Positions 1 through 8,706 of a stretch of DNA of 50,142 nucleotides are shown in pieces. Every line of letters starts with the position of its first letter. Position 1 is the first letter of the stretch. Made by a program: the position numbers and the translations under genes. The stretch covers positions 1 through 50,142 of the forward strand of contig CAZOOF010000008.1 of the NCBI GenBank assembly GCA_964581365.1, in the 5' to 3' direction. This DNA is from JAITWN01 sp964581365. Lineage in GTDB: Bacteria > Pseudomonadota > Gammaproteobacteria > SZUA-140. The notes under the pieces are model-generated. The model saw only the letters and a list, made by a program, of their open reading frames with translations, ran no database searches and was not told where the DNA came from.

Positions 1-3000
1 GTGGCGACGCCGACCGGACAGGTGTTGAGATGGCACTTGCGCATCATGATGCAGCCCTCGACGATCAGCGGCGCGGTAGCGAAACCGAATTCATCGGCTC
101 CCAGCAAGGCGCCAATGACCACATCACGTCCGGTGCGCAAGCCGCCATCGACCTGTACAGCAATGCGTCCCCGCAGTCTGTTCAGCACCAGTGTCTGATG
201 AGTTTCCGCCAGGCCGATTTCCCAGGGCAGGCCGGCGTGCTTGATCGAAGTCAACGGGCTGGCGCCGGTGCCGCCGTCATGGCCCGCGATGGTGACATGA
301 TCGGCATGCGCCTTCGATACGCCTGCGGCCACCGTGCCGACCCCGACTTCCGACACCAGCTTGACGCTGATGCGCGCTTTCGGATTGACGTTCTTCAGAT
401 CGTGGATGAGCTGCGCCAGATCCTCGATCGAATAGATATCATGATGCGGCGGCGGCGAGATCAGACCGACGCCCGGCGTCGAGTGACGCACTCTGGCGAT
501 CACCTCGTCCACCTTGTGGCCAGGCAGCTGCCCGCCTTCACCAGGCTTGGCGCCCTGAGCCATCTTGATCTGGATGTCGTCGGCATTGACCAGATACTCA
601 GTCGTCACGCCGAAGCGACCCGAGGCCACCTGCTTGATTGCCGAACGCATCGAATCACCGCTCGGTAGCGGACGGAAGCGCTCCGGCTCCTCTCCGCCCT
701 CACCGGTGTTGGACTTGCCGCCGATGCGATTCATGGCTATGGCGAGCGTGGTGTGCGCCTCGCGCGATATCGAACCAAAGGACATGGCGCCGGTGGCGAA
801 ACGCTTGACGATCTCCTTGGCTGGCTCGACCTCGTCCAGCGGCACTGGCGTACGCTCATCGAAGCGGAACTCGAACAGTCCGCGGAGCGTCAGCAGCCGC
901 TGATCCTGTTCATTGATCAGCCGCGCGAACTCCTGGTAGGTCCGGTAATCGTTGCTGCGCGTTGCATGCTGCAGGCGCGCGATGCTGTCCGGAGTCCAGA
1001 CATGGTCTTCTCCGCGCACGCGGTACGCGTAATCGCCGCCGACATCGAGCGCATTCCGGTAGATCGGAGCGGCGCCGAACGCGTCCTGATGCCAGCGCAT
1101 CGCCTCCTCGGCGACCTCGCGCAACCCGATGCCTTCGACCGCAGTCGCCGTGCCGGTGAAATAGCGCTCGACGAACGCGCTGGACAGACCGACGGCATCG
1201 AAAATCTGCGCGCCGCAATAGGACTGGTAGGTCGAGATACCCATCTTCGACATGACCTTGAGCAGCCCCTTGCCGACCGCCTTGATATAGCGCTTGCCGG
1301 CCTCGACCGGATCGACATCGCCGGGCAGCTCGCGACACAGCCGGCTCAGGGTCTCGAAGGCGAGATAAGGATTGATCGCCTCGGCCCCGTACCCGGCGAG
1401 CACCGCAAAGTGATGCACCTCGCGCGCCGCGCCGGTCTCGACCACCAGCCCGCACTCGGTACGCAGACCGGCACCAACCAGATGATGGTGCACTGCCGCC
1501 GTTGCCAGCAGCGCCGGCACCGCGACATGCTCGCGATCCACTGCGCGGTCGGAAAGAATCAGGATGTTGTAACCCTCGCGCACCGCTTCTTCCGCGGCGG
1601 AACGCAGCCGGTCGAGCGCGGGCTCCATGCCGTCGATGCCCTGAGCGACCGGATAGCAGATATCCAGGGTGCAGGTGCGGAACGCGCCGCCTGTATGTTC
1701 GTGGATTCCGCGGATGCGCTCCACATCCTCATTGGTGAGAATCGGCTGATCGACTTCGAGCCGCATGTGCGTATCGCCCTGATCGAGTCCGAGCAGGTTG
1801 GGGCGCGGACCGATGAGCGACACCAGTGACATCACCAGCTCTTCCCGGATCGGATCGATCGGGGGGTTGGTGACCTGAGCGAAATTCTGCTTGAAATAAT
1901 TGAACAGCGGCTTGGGCTTGCGCGACAGCACCGCGACCGGATTGTCGGCGCCCATGGAGCCGACCGCTTCCTGGCCGGTGGCCGCCATTGGCAGCAGCAG
2001 CAGGCGCACATCCTCCTGGGTGTAGCCGAACGCTTGTTGCAGATCGATCAGCTCGTCATCTGCGCGCGCCGCCGCAGGCTGCTTCGTCGCCGGCAGGCTG
2101 CCGAGACGGATCTGAGTCTGCTCCAGCCACTGACGATAGGGGTGGGCGTTGGCAAGTCCCGCCTTCAGCTCCTCATCGTCGATGATGCGCCCCTGCTCCA
2201 TATCGATGAGGAACATGCGGCCAGGCTGCAGGCGCCACTTCTTGACGATACGTTCCTCGGGAATATCGAGCACGCCCATTTCCGAGGCCATGACCACCAG
2301 GTCGTCGTCGGTGATCAGATAGCGGGCCGGCCGCAGGCCATTGCGATCCAGTGTCGCGCCGATCTGGCGACCATCGGTGAACGCCACCGCCGCTGGACCA
2401 TCCCAGGGTTCCATGAGCGCTGCATGGTATTCATAGAATGCGCGGCGCGACTCCGACATCAGCGGATTTCCGTGCCAGGCCTCTGGAATCAGCATCATCA
2501 TCGCGTGGGCCAGCGAATAGCCGCCTGCGACCAGCAGTTCCAGCGTGCTGTCGAAGCAGGCCGAATCCGACTGACCCTCGAAGAGCAGCGGCCACAGCTT
2601 CTCCAGATCTTCACCGAGCAGTTCGGAACGCATCGAATGACGGCGCGCCGCCATCCAGTTGAAGTTACCGCGCAGCGTGTTGATCTCGCCGTTGTGCGCA
2701 ATCATCCGGAACGGATGCGCGAGATCCCAGCGGGGAAAGGTGTTGGTCGAAAAGCGCTGATGCACGAGCGCCAGCGCTGAAACCATGCGCTCGTCCTTCA
2801 GATCCGGGTAATAGGCGTCGACCTGGTTGGCAAGGAGCATCCCCTTGTAGACCAGGGTGCGCGAGGACATGGACGGAATGTAGAAGGCATCCCGGCTGGG
2901 CCAGTCGCTGGCGCGAACGGCATTCTCGACGAGCTTGCGGATGACGAACAGCTTGCGCTCGAAATCGGCAGCCGCGCAATCTTCAGCACGGGCGATGAAC

Positions 3001-3470
3001 ACCTGCTTTACCAGCGGTTCCACCGCCTTTACGCTTTCACCAATGCAGGCATTGCTGGTCGGCACATCGCGCCAGCCGACAAAGCGTTGCCCTTCATCAG
3101 CTATGACCTGTTCGACCAGCGCTTCGCAACGAGCGCGGGTCGCGGAATCGCGCGGCAGAAAAATCATGCCGACGCCGTATTCTCCGCGCGGCGGCAGCTC
3201 GATGCCGCGCTCGGCACAGACCCCGCGCAGAAATTCGTCCGGCACCTGGATCAGTATTCCGGCGCCATCGCCAGCGAGCGGATCAGCGCCAACCGCGCCG
3301 CGGTGAGAGAGGTTCTCCAGGATTCCGAGTCCCTGGCGAACTATGGCGTGACTGGCACGCCCCTTGATGTGAGCAATGAACCCTACGCCGCAAGCGTCAT
3401 GTTCATTGCGTGGATCATAGAGACCTTGCAGGGCAGAAGGTCGTCCGCTCTCAACACTGTCATCATTCAT
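1..3470 (-). CDS. gltB: Glutamate synthase (NADPH) large subunit, 3' end cut by window start
   Basis: Catalyses glutamine + 2-oxoglutarate to two glutamates in nitrogen assimilation, with GltD supplying electrons. About 1156 codons are present; the family has roughly 1480-1520, so the C-terminal quarter lies outside. The ATG at 3470 gives MNDDSVESG, then a propeptide ending before Cys27 (DACGVGF), the usual N-terminal nucleophile of the class II glutaminase domain exposed by processing. The central and FMN-binding synthase domains follow (GGTGASPLTSIKHAG). At the window edge the motif C-x5-C-x4-C (CIMMRKCHLNTC) provides the 3Fe-4S ligands. I checked the frame at several points and found it open. 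The gene sits alone downstream of a damX-like gene, as in Pseudomonas, with its own promoter and a long leader. An AGGA lies about 11 bases before the ATG. gltD is presumably beyond the edge. Confidence 0.97.
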   Translation of the reverse strand, partial: MNDDSVESGRPSALQGLYDPRNEHDACGVGFIAHIKGRASHAIVRQGLGILENLSHRGAVGADPLAGDGAGILIQVPDEFLRGVCAERGIELPPRGEYGVGMIFLPRDSATRARCEALVEQVIADEGQRFVGWRDVPTSNACIGESVKAVEPLVKQVFIARAEDCAAADFERKLFVIRKLVENAVRASDWPSRDAFYIPSMSSRTLVYKGMLLANQVDAYYPDLKDERMVSALALVHQRFSTNTFPRWDLAHPFRMIAHNGEINTLRGNFNWMAARRHSMRSELLGEDLEKLWPLLFEGQSDSACFDSTLELLVAGGYSLAHAMMMLIPEAWHGNPLMSESRRAFYEYHAALMEPWDGPAAVAFTDGRQIGATLDRNGLRPARYLITDDDLVVMASEMGVLDIPEERIVKKWRLQPGRMFLIDMEQGRIIDDEELKAGLANAHPYRQWLEQTQIRLGSLPATKQPAAARADDELIDLQQAFGYTQEDVRLLLLPMAATGQEAVGSMGADNPVAVLSRKPKPLFNYFKQNFAQVTNPPIDPIREELVMSLVSLIGPRPNLLGLDQGDTHMRLEVDQPILTNEDVERIRGIHEHTGGAFRTCTLDICYPVAQGIDGMEPALDRLRSAAEEAVREGYNILILSDRAVDREHVAVPALLATAAVHHHLVGAGLRTECGLVVETGAAREVHHFAVLAGYGAEAINPYLAFETLSRLCRELPGDVDPVEAGKRYIKAVGKGLLKVMSKMGISTYQSYCGAQIFDAVGLSSAFVERYFTGTATAVEGIGLREVAEEAMRWHQDAFGAAPIYRNALDVGGDYAYRVRGEDHVWTPDSIARLQHATRSNDYRTYQEFARLINEQDQRLLTLRGLFEFRFDERTPVPLDEVEPAKEIVKRFATGAMSFGSISREAHTTLAIAMNRIGGKSNTGEGGEEPERFRPLPSGDSMRSAIKQVASGRFGVTTEYLVNADDIQIKMAQGAKPGEGGQLPGHKVDEVIARVRHSTPGVGLISPPPHHDIYSIEDLAQLIHDLKNVNPKARISVKLVSEVGVGTVAAGVSKAHADHVTIAGHDGGTGASPLTSIKHAGLPWEIGLAETHQTLVLNRLRGRIAVQVDGGLRTGRDVVIGALLGADEFGFATAPLIVEGCIMMRKCHLNTCPVGVA

Positions 3471-3485
3471 CGTGATTGCATCCTA

Positions 3486-3529
3486 GATCGGAGTGATTGT
3501 TGCCGTACAACGGAACAATCACTCCGATC
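3486..3529 (-). promoter_or_regulatory. Perfect long inverted repeat in the gltB leader
   Basis: The arms 3486-3501 and 3514-3529 are perfect 16-base inverted repeats. The 12-base centre can add a further CCG/CGG pairing. The hairpin would end only about 15 bases before the gltB ATG, next to its AGGA ribosome-binding site. It could be a cis-acting RNA hairpin, a dimeric-protein operator or a REP-like element. There is no U-run, so it is not a standard intrinsic terminator. Confidence 0.75.
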
Positions 3530-3694
3530 AGGCGGACGCGCTCGGGTGTATCGATCAGGTGTCAATGGGAAAATGGCCATGCGATCGGGCTGGTGTGCCC
3601 CCTCCGATCCGGCGACTTCGCTGCGGCACTGAGGGTTACCCGTCCTGGCGCGTACGGGGTTCCTGCGCGGGCACGAGAGACGCAAGGGGTAGAA

Positions 3695-3723
3695 AGTATA
3701 CTCGCCCACTCGGAGGCTATCAA
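3695..3723 (-). promoter_or_regulatory. Sigma-70-type promoter for gltB
   Basis: On the minus strand, TTGATA (3723-3718) and TATACT (3700-3695) are separated by exactly 17 bases. Both hexamers are close to consensus. The promoter lies in the gap after the damX-like stop, so gltB can be transcribed independently from about 3688. This leaves an untranslated leader of about 218 bases, which contains the inverted repeat at 3486-3529 and no other annotated gene. Confidence 0.7.
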
Positions 3724-3777
3724 ATCCGGTAGGCCGTTAAATTTCTGAGCAAAGGGCGGCGGATGCGGGGCAGGGGG

Positions 3778-5406
3778 CTAGCGCCCGCCGCCCTGGGCCT
3801 TGATGACAGCCTGGATGTCCCCCAGAGACCGTACCCAGGGTTTGATCCCGGGGATACGGGCCAGGTCACCCTCGATGGCCTGACTGGCATCGGCACGGCT
3901 GGGGAAGATTTCCCAGACCAGCGCGTACAGCGGCGGATCGCCCTCTCGCGCCTTGAATACCGCCGCGCCGGATCCAAGTCCGTGCTCCTCGATCAATGCA
4001 AGCAGGCGCTCTTCCCGGCTGGCAAAGAGCTGCACGGTCCACGTATCCGGAGCCTGGGTGAGCAGCCAGTCCTCACGCCGGGGCACGGGCGGGAGCTCGT
4101 CCACAGCCGGTGGGCCGGCCACCCCGGATGGCTCTTCCTCCACCGACGCGGGCTCGCTTGCCACCGTCCCGGAATCCGCGGGCAAGGCGGGAGCAGCGAT
4201 GGCCGCCACCGGAGCTTCCTCTCCCTGTCTCTCGGTCGTCGCCAGCTCCGCGTCGACAAGGGCAATTGGATCCTCCACTCCCGGCATACTCCCATCATCC
4301 GGCGGAGCCCCGCGGTCTTCGGCTATCGCTCCGGGATCGGGCGCGTCGAGGGCGCCGGAAAATGTCTCTTCATTATCAACGGGTTCCCAATCCAAAAGGA
4401 GGCCTGATGGCGACTCGGCCGCCCCCTCCGCCGCACCGGCAGCGGCGGCATCCGACTCAATGGAAATTTCCGTGGCACGGTCGCCCACGAGCGAGGGCAA
4501 CTCATCGCGATAGATGAATGCAAGGCCCGCCAGCGCCACCACCAGTGCAGCGAGCCCATAGCGCAGGAGGATGCCGGCATCGCTGCCGGCGCCGGCGTCG
4601 ACCGCATCGTGTCCGGTCTTGCGTGACTTGCGCTGTTTCTCTTCCAGTACGACCCGCGCAAACTCGTTGATGCGACCAGGCAGGCCGCGCGACGCGGTAT
4701 GAATGAAACGGATCACTGCCGGGGTGAAAGCGTCGCTCGCCTGCATGCCAGCCAGGCCCAGTCGGTGCCTTATATAAGCGTCGGTACCGGCTTCACCCAG
4801 CGGCTGCAACTGGAATACGTGAGCGACGCGCGCCTGCAGCCGTTCGCCCGCTCCCTCGATGCGCGCTGCCAACGCCTCGCCTTCGCCTGCGAGCAGTACT
4901 GCGATCGGCTTTTCGCCGTCCTCGCGCGGCTCGGTCAGTTCGACGAGGAAATCGAAGGCGGGAGGCGGCAGCAGGTGCGCATCATCCACGACCAGGATCG
5001 GAAGCAGGGCACCACGACGCAGCACGAACAGGCTGCGGCGCAGGCGCCGCAGGCGCTCCGCCCGGTCGGCATCCCCTTCAGTGCGGACCGAGAGCTCCTG
5101 GTCCAGCGCCTCGAGCAGGGCGATATCGTCGAGCGCCAGACCACCCGGCAGACAGAGGATGCGCCAGGCGTCGCCCGCCTCTGCCAGAAATTTCTTTATG
5201 AAGAGCGACTTGCCACTCCCGCTCGCGCCGGTGACGAGAAGCAGATCGCTGTAGGGCGCGAGGTGCAGCAGCAGTTTCAGGCTGTTTTCGCGGGCCGGAT
5301 CGGGATACCAGGCGTTCTCGTCGCACCAGGGCTGAAAGGGATCACCTGCCAGGCGATACGGGAGCGCGGCCCTGCCACCATCCGCACTGGCGGAAGCAGA
5401 AGTCAT
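3778..5406 (-). CDS. AAA ATPase with single TM segment and C-terminal SPOR domain (DamX-like)
   Basis: 542 aa. The N-terminal ExeA-like AAA module has a Walker A near residues 56-64 (TGASGSGKS) and a Walker B ILVVDDAHLL. One hydrophobic segment at about 279-297 is followed by a long acidic, Pro/Ala-rich periplasmic linker. The C-terminal SPOR domain (from about 452, WTVQLFASREERL) typically binds denuded septal peptidoglycan. The inferred protein is a cytoplasmic ATPase anchored in the inner membrane with a periplasmic septal-targeting domain, linked to cell division. The ATG at 5406 overlaps the WGR gene stop by 4 bases. The location between aroB and gltB matches the Pseudomonas homologue and E. 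coli damX, which lies next to aroB. The ATPase's substrate is not known. Confidence 0.9.
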   Translation of the reverse strand: MTSASASADGGRAALPYRLAGDPFQPWCDENAWYPDPARENSLKLLLHLAPYSDLLLVTGASGSGKSLFIKKFLAEAGDAWRILCLPGGLALDDIALLEALDQELSVRTEGDADRAERLRRLRRSLFVLRRGALLPILVVDDAHLLPPPAFDFLVELTEPREDGEKPIAVLLAGEGEALAARIEGAGERLQARVAHVFQLQPLGEAGTDAYIRHRLGLAGMQASDAFTPAVIRFIHTASRGLPGRINEFARVVLEEKQRKSRKTGHDAVDAGAGSDAGILLRYGLAALVVALAGLAFIYRDELPSLVGDRATEISIESDAAAAGAAEGAAESPSGLLLDWEPVDNEETFSGALDAPDPGAIAEDRGAPPDDGSMPGVEDPIALVDAELATTERQGEEAPVAAIAAPALPADSGTVASEPASVEEEPSGVAGPPAVDELPPVPRREDWLLTQAPDTWTVQLFASREERLLALIEEHGLGSGAAVFKAREGDPPLYALVWEIFPSRADASQAIEGDLARIPGIKPWVRSLGDIQAVIKAQGGGR

Positions 5407-5657
5407 TCGTACGCTTGCTCTCCTTCGAAGAACACCACGCGATATCCACGTCGAAGCTGTTCATCACGGATGCGCATCATGGCCGTCATTGCGGCATCGC
5501 GATCCGGGTGATGATCGCGAAGTGTGCGGCCCCCGCTGCCCTGCGTGCCCCACTCACGAATCAGGGACCAACCACCGAGCAGATCCCGCTGCAGGATCAG
5601 GTGATAGAAACGCGGCGGCCGGTCATCGCCGGGAGGTGTCTGCATGTAGATGTGCAT
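5403..5657 (-). CDS. Small stand-alone WGR-domain protein
   Basis: 84 aa, consisting almost entirely of a WGR domain: a YHLILQRDLLGGWSLIREWG core, then GGRTLRDHH and a C-terminal helix/strand. WGR domains occur in eukaryotic PARPs, where they contact DNA, and as single-domain bacterial proteins of unclear role, so nucleic-acid binding is a family-level inference. The gene lies 24 bases after dgt and its stop overlaps the downstream DamX-like start (ATGA), so translation is likely coupled. The ATG at 5657 is used; Met5 (MQTPPG) is an alternative start 12 bases downstream. Confidence 0.85.
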   Translation of the reverse strand: MHIYMQTPPGDDRPPRFYHLILQRDLLGGWSLIREWGTQGSGGRTLRDHHPDRDAAMTAMMRIRDEQLRRGYRVVFFEGEQAYE

Positions 5658-5681
5658 TGCACTGCGCCTGACACCAGCGAC

Positions 5682-6839
5682 TCAGGTCAGTCCGGCCGGA
5701 TCGAACAGTCTTTCGAATTCACCGATCGCGTAGCGATCGGTCATGCCCGCGATGTAGTCTGCCACCACCCGCGCCCGCGCCGCAACATCCTGCACTCCGC
5801 CCGCTAGGCGGCGGATCTTTGCCTGGTAATCCGGCGGCAACAGCAGCTCATCGCCCATGAATGCCTCGAACAGCGAGCTGACGATGCGATCCGCCTTGGC
5901 TGTCATGCGGCGCACCCGGTAATGGCGATAGAGATGCTCACGCAGGAAACGCTTGAGCTCCAGATTGCGCCTGGCCATCGCTTCGCTGAAGCCGATCAGC
6001 GGCGCCGGCGCGGCGCGCACATCCTCGATGCCGCTCGGAGCCGCAGCGGCAATCGCGGCGCGACTGGACTCCACCAGATCGGTAACCTGGGAATCGATCA
6101 TCCGGCGCACGATCTCATGCAATAAGCGCCGTTGCGACACGCCGGGCCAGATATTGATCACATGCCGGTACTGCACGGCAAAGAGATCGATGTCGCAGAG
6201 CTGCTCGACCGTGATCAGTCCGGCGCGCAGCCCATCGTCGACATCGTGATTGTTGTAGGCGATCTCGTCGGCGAGATTGGCCAGTTGCGCCTCCAGACTC
6301 GGCTGGCGACCGCTCAGAAAGCGCTCCCCCAGATCGCCGAGCCGCCGCGCGTTGACTGGCGAGCAGTGCTTGAGAATGCCTTCGCGCGTCTCCCAGGTCA
6401 GGTTCAGACCATCGAACTCCGCGTAGCGCTCCTCGAGTTCGTCCACCACCCGCAGCGACTGCAGGTTGTGCTCGAACCCGCCGTAGTCCTTCATGCATTG
6501 ATTGAGCGTATCCTGGCCGGCGTGACCGAACGGCGTGTGACCGAGGTCATGCGCCAGCGCGATAGCTTCGGTCAGATCCTCGTTGAGACCGAGCGCGCGC
6601 GCTGCCGAGCGGGCAATCTGAGCCACTTCGATCGAATGCGTCAGGCGGGTGCGGAACATGTCGCCCACGTGATTGACGAACACCTGGGTCTTGTACTCAA
6701 GGCGGCGGAAGGCGCCGGAATGAACGATGCGATCGCGGTCGCGCTGGTACTCGCTGCGCAGCTTCGGCGGCGGTTCGGGATGACGCCGTCCGCGCGAAGT
6801 TTCGTCTCGCGCCGCCCAGGGCGCAAGCCCACCGGTCAC
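5682..6839 (-). CDS. dgt: dGTPase-like HD-domain triphosphohydrolase
   Basis: 385 aa from the GTG at 6839, which overlaps the aroB stop (GTGA) and follows a GAGGAGG ribosome-binding site. The open frame extends further upstream inside aroB, but that part has no family similarity. The HD signature is visible: RTRLTHSIEVAQIA, then LAHDLGHTPFGHAG, and later NLADEIAYNNHDVDDGLRAG, with metal-binding His and Asp residues. The family hydrolyses dGTP (sometimes other dNTPs) to the nucleoside and triphosphate, affecting dNTP balance. The length fits the shorter 'dGTPase-like' subgroup rather than the 505-aa E. coli Dgt, so exact substrate preference is uncertain. Confidence 0.93.
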   Translation of the reverse strand: MTGGLAPWAARDETSRGRRHPEPPPKLRSEYQRDRDRIVHSGAFRRLEYKTQVFVNHVGDMFRTRLTHSIEVAQIARSAARALGLNEDLTEAIALAHDLGHTPFGHAGQDTLNQCMKDYGGFEHNLQSLRVVDELEERYAEFDGLNLTWETREGILKHCSPVNARRLGDLGERFLSGRQPSLEAQLANLADEIAYNNHDVDDGLRAGLITVEQLCDIDLFAVQYRHVINIWPGVSQRRLLHEIVRRMIDSQVTDLVESSRAAIAAAAPSGIEDVRAAPAPLIGFSEAMARRNLELKRFLREHLYRHYRVRRMTAKADRIVSSLFEAFMGDELLLPPDYQAKIRRLAGGVQDVAARARVVADYIAGMTDRYAIGEFERLFDPAGLT

Positions 6840-7927
6840 GCCACCTCCTCCCGGCAAGCAACGATGGTTTCGCGCAGTGCCTGCGGATCGAAGTTTGCGG
6901 TAACCAGGGACGAACCGATGCCATCGAGCAACACCAGTCGCAGCTGACCCGCCTCCACCTTCTTGTCCACCGCCATCAATCCGACGAAGCGATCGGGATC
7001 GATTTCGGCCGGCAGACCGACGGGCAGGCCGGCGCGGGCGATCAGGGTGCGGGCGCGTTCGCAACCCTCCGTGGAAATCCAGCCCATGCGGGCCGACAGA
7101 TCCGCTGCCGCGCACATCCCCGCGGCCACCGCCTCGCCATGCAGCCAGGCGCCATAGCCCATGCCGGTCTCTATGGCATGACCGAAGGTATGACCGAGAT
7201 TGAGCAACGCGCGGCGCCCGCTCTCCCGCTCGTCCGCGGCCACCACCTCGGCCTTGTTGCGACAGGAGCGCTCGATGACATGCATCAGCGCTTCGGGGCG
7301 CCGCGACAACACCTCCTCCACGTGATCCTCCAGCCAGGCAAAGAAATCAGCGTCGCAGATCAGGCCATATTTTATGACCTCGGCCACCCCGGCCCGCAGT
7401 TCCCGATCAGGCAGCGTGTCGAGCACGCTGGTGTCGGCGATCACGGCGCGCGGCTGGTGAAAAGCACCGATCATGTTCTTTCCCAGCGGGTGGTTGATCC
7501 CGGTCTTGCCGCCGACCGAGGAATCCACCTGCGCCAGCAGCGTGGTCGGAATCTGGACGAAGGGTACGCCGCGCTGGTAGCAGGCGGCGGCGAAGCCGGC
7601 CATGTCCCCGACCACCCCCCCGCCGAGAGCCAGGATGGTGGTCGTGCGGCTGAACCGGGCGCCGAGCAGCGCATCATAGATACGCATCAACGTTTCCGCG
7701 TCCTTGTAACGTTCGCCATCCGGCAGAACGACCGCCTCACAGCGCAGTCCGGCGCAGGCAGCCCGCACCCGCTCCAGATACAGCGGCGCCACCGTGTCAT
7801 TGGTCACGATCATGACCTCACTGCCCGCGATGGCATCGCGAAGCAGCTCCGGGCGGGCGAGCAGCCCCGGTCCAATATGGATCGGATAGCTGCGATCGCC
7901 GAGATCGACGGTCAGGGTTCGCATCAT
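6836..7927 (-). CDS. aroB: 3-dehydroquinate synthase
   Basis: 363 aa. Converts DAHP to 3-dehydroquinate, step two of the shikimate pathway, using NAD+ and a divalent metal. The nucleotide-binding segment ALGGGVVGDMAGFAAACYQRG, QIPTTLLAQVDSSVGGKTGIN and the metal-ligand region LNLGHTFGHAIE are all intact. The ATG at 7927 overlaps the aroK stop (ATGA); a second in-frame ATG follows immediately at 7924. The stop overlaps the dgt start. The aroK-aroB pair is the classic proteobacterial arrangement and places two shikimate enzymes under one transcript. Confidence 0.98.
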   Translation of the reverse strand: MMRTLTVDLGDRSYPIHIGPGLLARPELLRDAIAGSEVMIVTNDTVAPLYLERVRAACAGLRCEAVVLPDGERYKDAETLMRIYDALLGARFSRTTTILALGGGVVGDMAGFAAACYQRGVPFVQIPTTLLAQVDSSVGGKTGINHPLGKNMIGAFHQPRAVIADTSVLDTLPDRELRAGVAEVIKYGLICDADFFAWLEDHVEEVLSRRPEALMHVIERSCRNKAEVVAADERESGRRALLNLGHTFGHAIETGMGYGAWLHGEAVAAGMCAAADLSARMGWISTEGCERARTLIARAGLPVGLPAEIDPDRFVGLMAVDKKVEAGQLRLVLLDGIGSSLVTANFDPQALRETIVACREEVA

Positions 7928-8496
7928 GATCCGGCGCTCCGCATCTCCAGCGAACCGGCGCTCCCCCTGCTGCCGGTCGCCTGCTCGTTCAGAAAGGCGA
8001 CGATGAGCGCGGTTGCGCTCTTTACCCCACGCCGCTCCGTATCGACGATGACATCGGCGATTTCACGATAAAGCGGATCGCGCTCGGCGATCAGTTCGGC
8101 GATCCGCGCGCGAGGATCGGCGGTACGAAGCAGGGGGCGGTGCGTGCTGCGGCGAGTGCGCGCATAAATCCGGTCCGGCGAAGCACTGAGATAGACCACC
8201 ACGCCACTGCGCTTCATGTCGTCGCGGTTGCGCGGATCGATCACCGCCCCGCCCCCGGTGGCGATCACCAGGGAGCGGCGCGTACACAGTTCCTCGATGA
8301 CCGCCCGTTCACGCCGGCGGAAACCTTCCTCGCCCTCGATATCGAAGATCCAGGGAATATTGGCCCCGGTGCGCCGCTCGATCTCGTGGTCGCTGTCGAC
8401 GAAGTCGCGGCCCAAAGCCCGCGCGAGCTGACGACCCACCGTGGTCTTCCCGACTCCCATCGGACCGATCAGCCAGACGTTCTGCTCTGTTTCCAT
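7924..8496 (-). CDS. aroK: Shikimate kinase
   Basis: 190 aa from the ATG at 8496 (METEQNVWLIGPMGVGKTT). This aligns with E. coli AroK, whose P-loop starts about ten residues in. A GTG at 8514 would add six residues with no ribosome-binding site. The P-loop GPMGVGKTT, DSDHEIERRTG (shikimate and Mg contacts), ATGGGAVI and the LID RRSTHRPLLR are present. It phosphorylates shikimate at the 3-OH. The C-terminal tail (from about residue 170) is longer than usual and Gly/Ser-rich. No Shine-Dalgarno precedes either start, and a promoter lies immediately upstream, which suggests a leaderless message. Confidence 0.96.
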   Translation of the reverse strand: METEQNVWLIGPMGVGKTTVGRQLARALGRDFVDSDHEIERRTGANIPWIFDIEGEEGFRRRERAVIEELCTRRSLVIATGGGAVIDPRNRDDMKRSGVVVYLSASPDRIYARTRRSTHRPLLRTADPRARIAELIAERDPLYREIADVIVDTERRGVKSATALIVAFLNEQATGSRGSAGSLEMRSAGS

Positions 8497-8503
8497 GCCG
8501 CTA

Positions 8504-8532
8504 ATGTTAGGCACAGCGGCGGGGGTTCACAA
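8504..8532 (-). promoter_or_regulatory. Candidate promoter for aroK-aroB-dgt, possibly leaderless
   Basis: On the minus strand TTGTGA (8532-8527) and TAACAT (8509-8504) are 17 bases apart, each matching consensus at 4 of 6 positions. The expected +1 is about 8497, one base before the ATG at 8496. No Shine-Dalgarno is present in this stretch. This is moderate evidence from sequence only. Confidence 0.45.
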
Positions 8533-8650
8533 CCGGAAAGTCACCCTGGCGGGCAAACTGATGTAGTGATACAGAGGACAACCGGCTCCGATGGTCGGAT
8601 GAACTATTGGATCGATGCTGCCGGCGAAGCTTGCTGTCAGCTACAAAGCG

Positions 8651-8680
8651 AAAAGCCCGGGTGGTCACGACCACCCGGGC
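8651..8680 (-). terminator. Intrinsic terminator of the pil operon
   Basis: A perfect 12-bp inverted repeat (8655-8666 with 8669-8680, GCCCGGGTGGTC arms) is followed on the minus strand by TTTT. It lies 26 bases after the stop of the Ig-like lipoprotein gene, so it closes the pilMNOPQ-lipoprotein unit and separates it from aroK. The rest of the gap, 8533-8650, holds nothing else I recognise. Confidence 0.88.
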
Positions 8681-8706
8681 CTCTCATTCTCCAACCCCGC
8701 CCTTCT

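Noticed and set aside
3590..3690. Structured part of the gltB leader as a signal-recognition-particle RNA or known riboswitch
   Set aside because: It lacks the GGAAGGAAGCAGCC-type SRP tip and I could not match the conserved cores of glutamine, cobalamin or glycine riboswitches.
6840..7115. N-terminal extension of dgt into aroB
   Set aside because: The extension is Arg/Gly-rich shadow sequence. The GTG at 6839 has a strong ribosome-binding site and overlaps the aroB stop.
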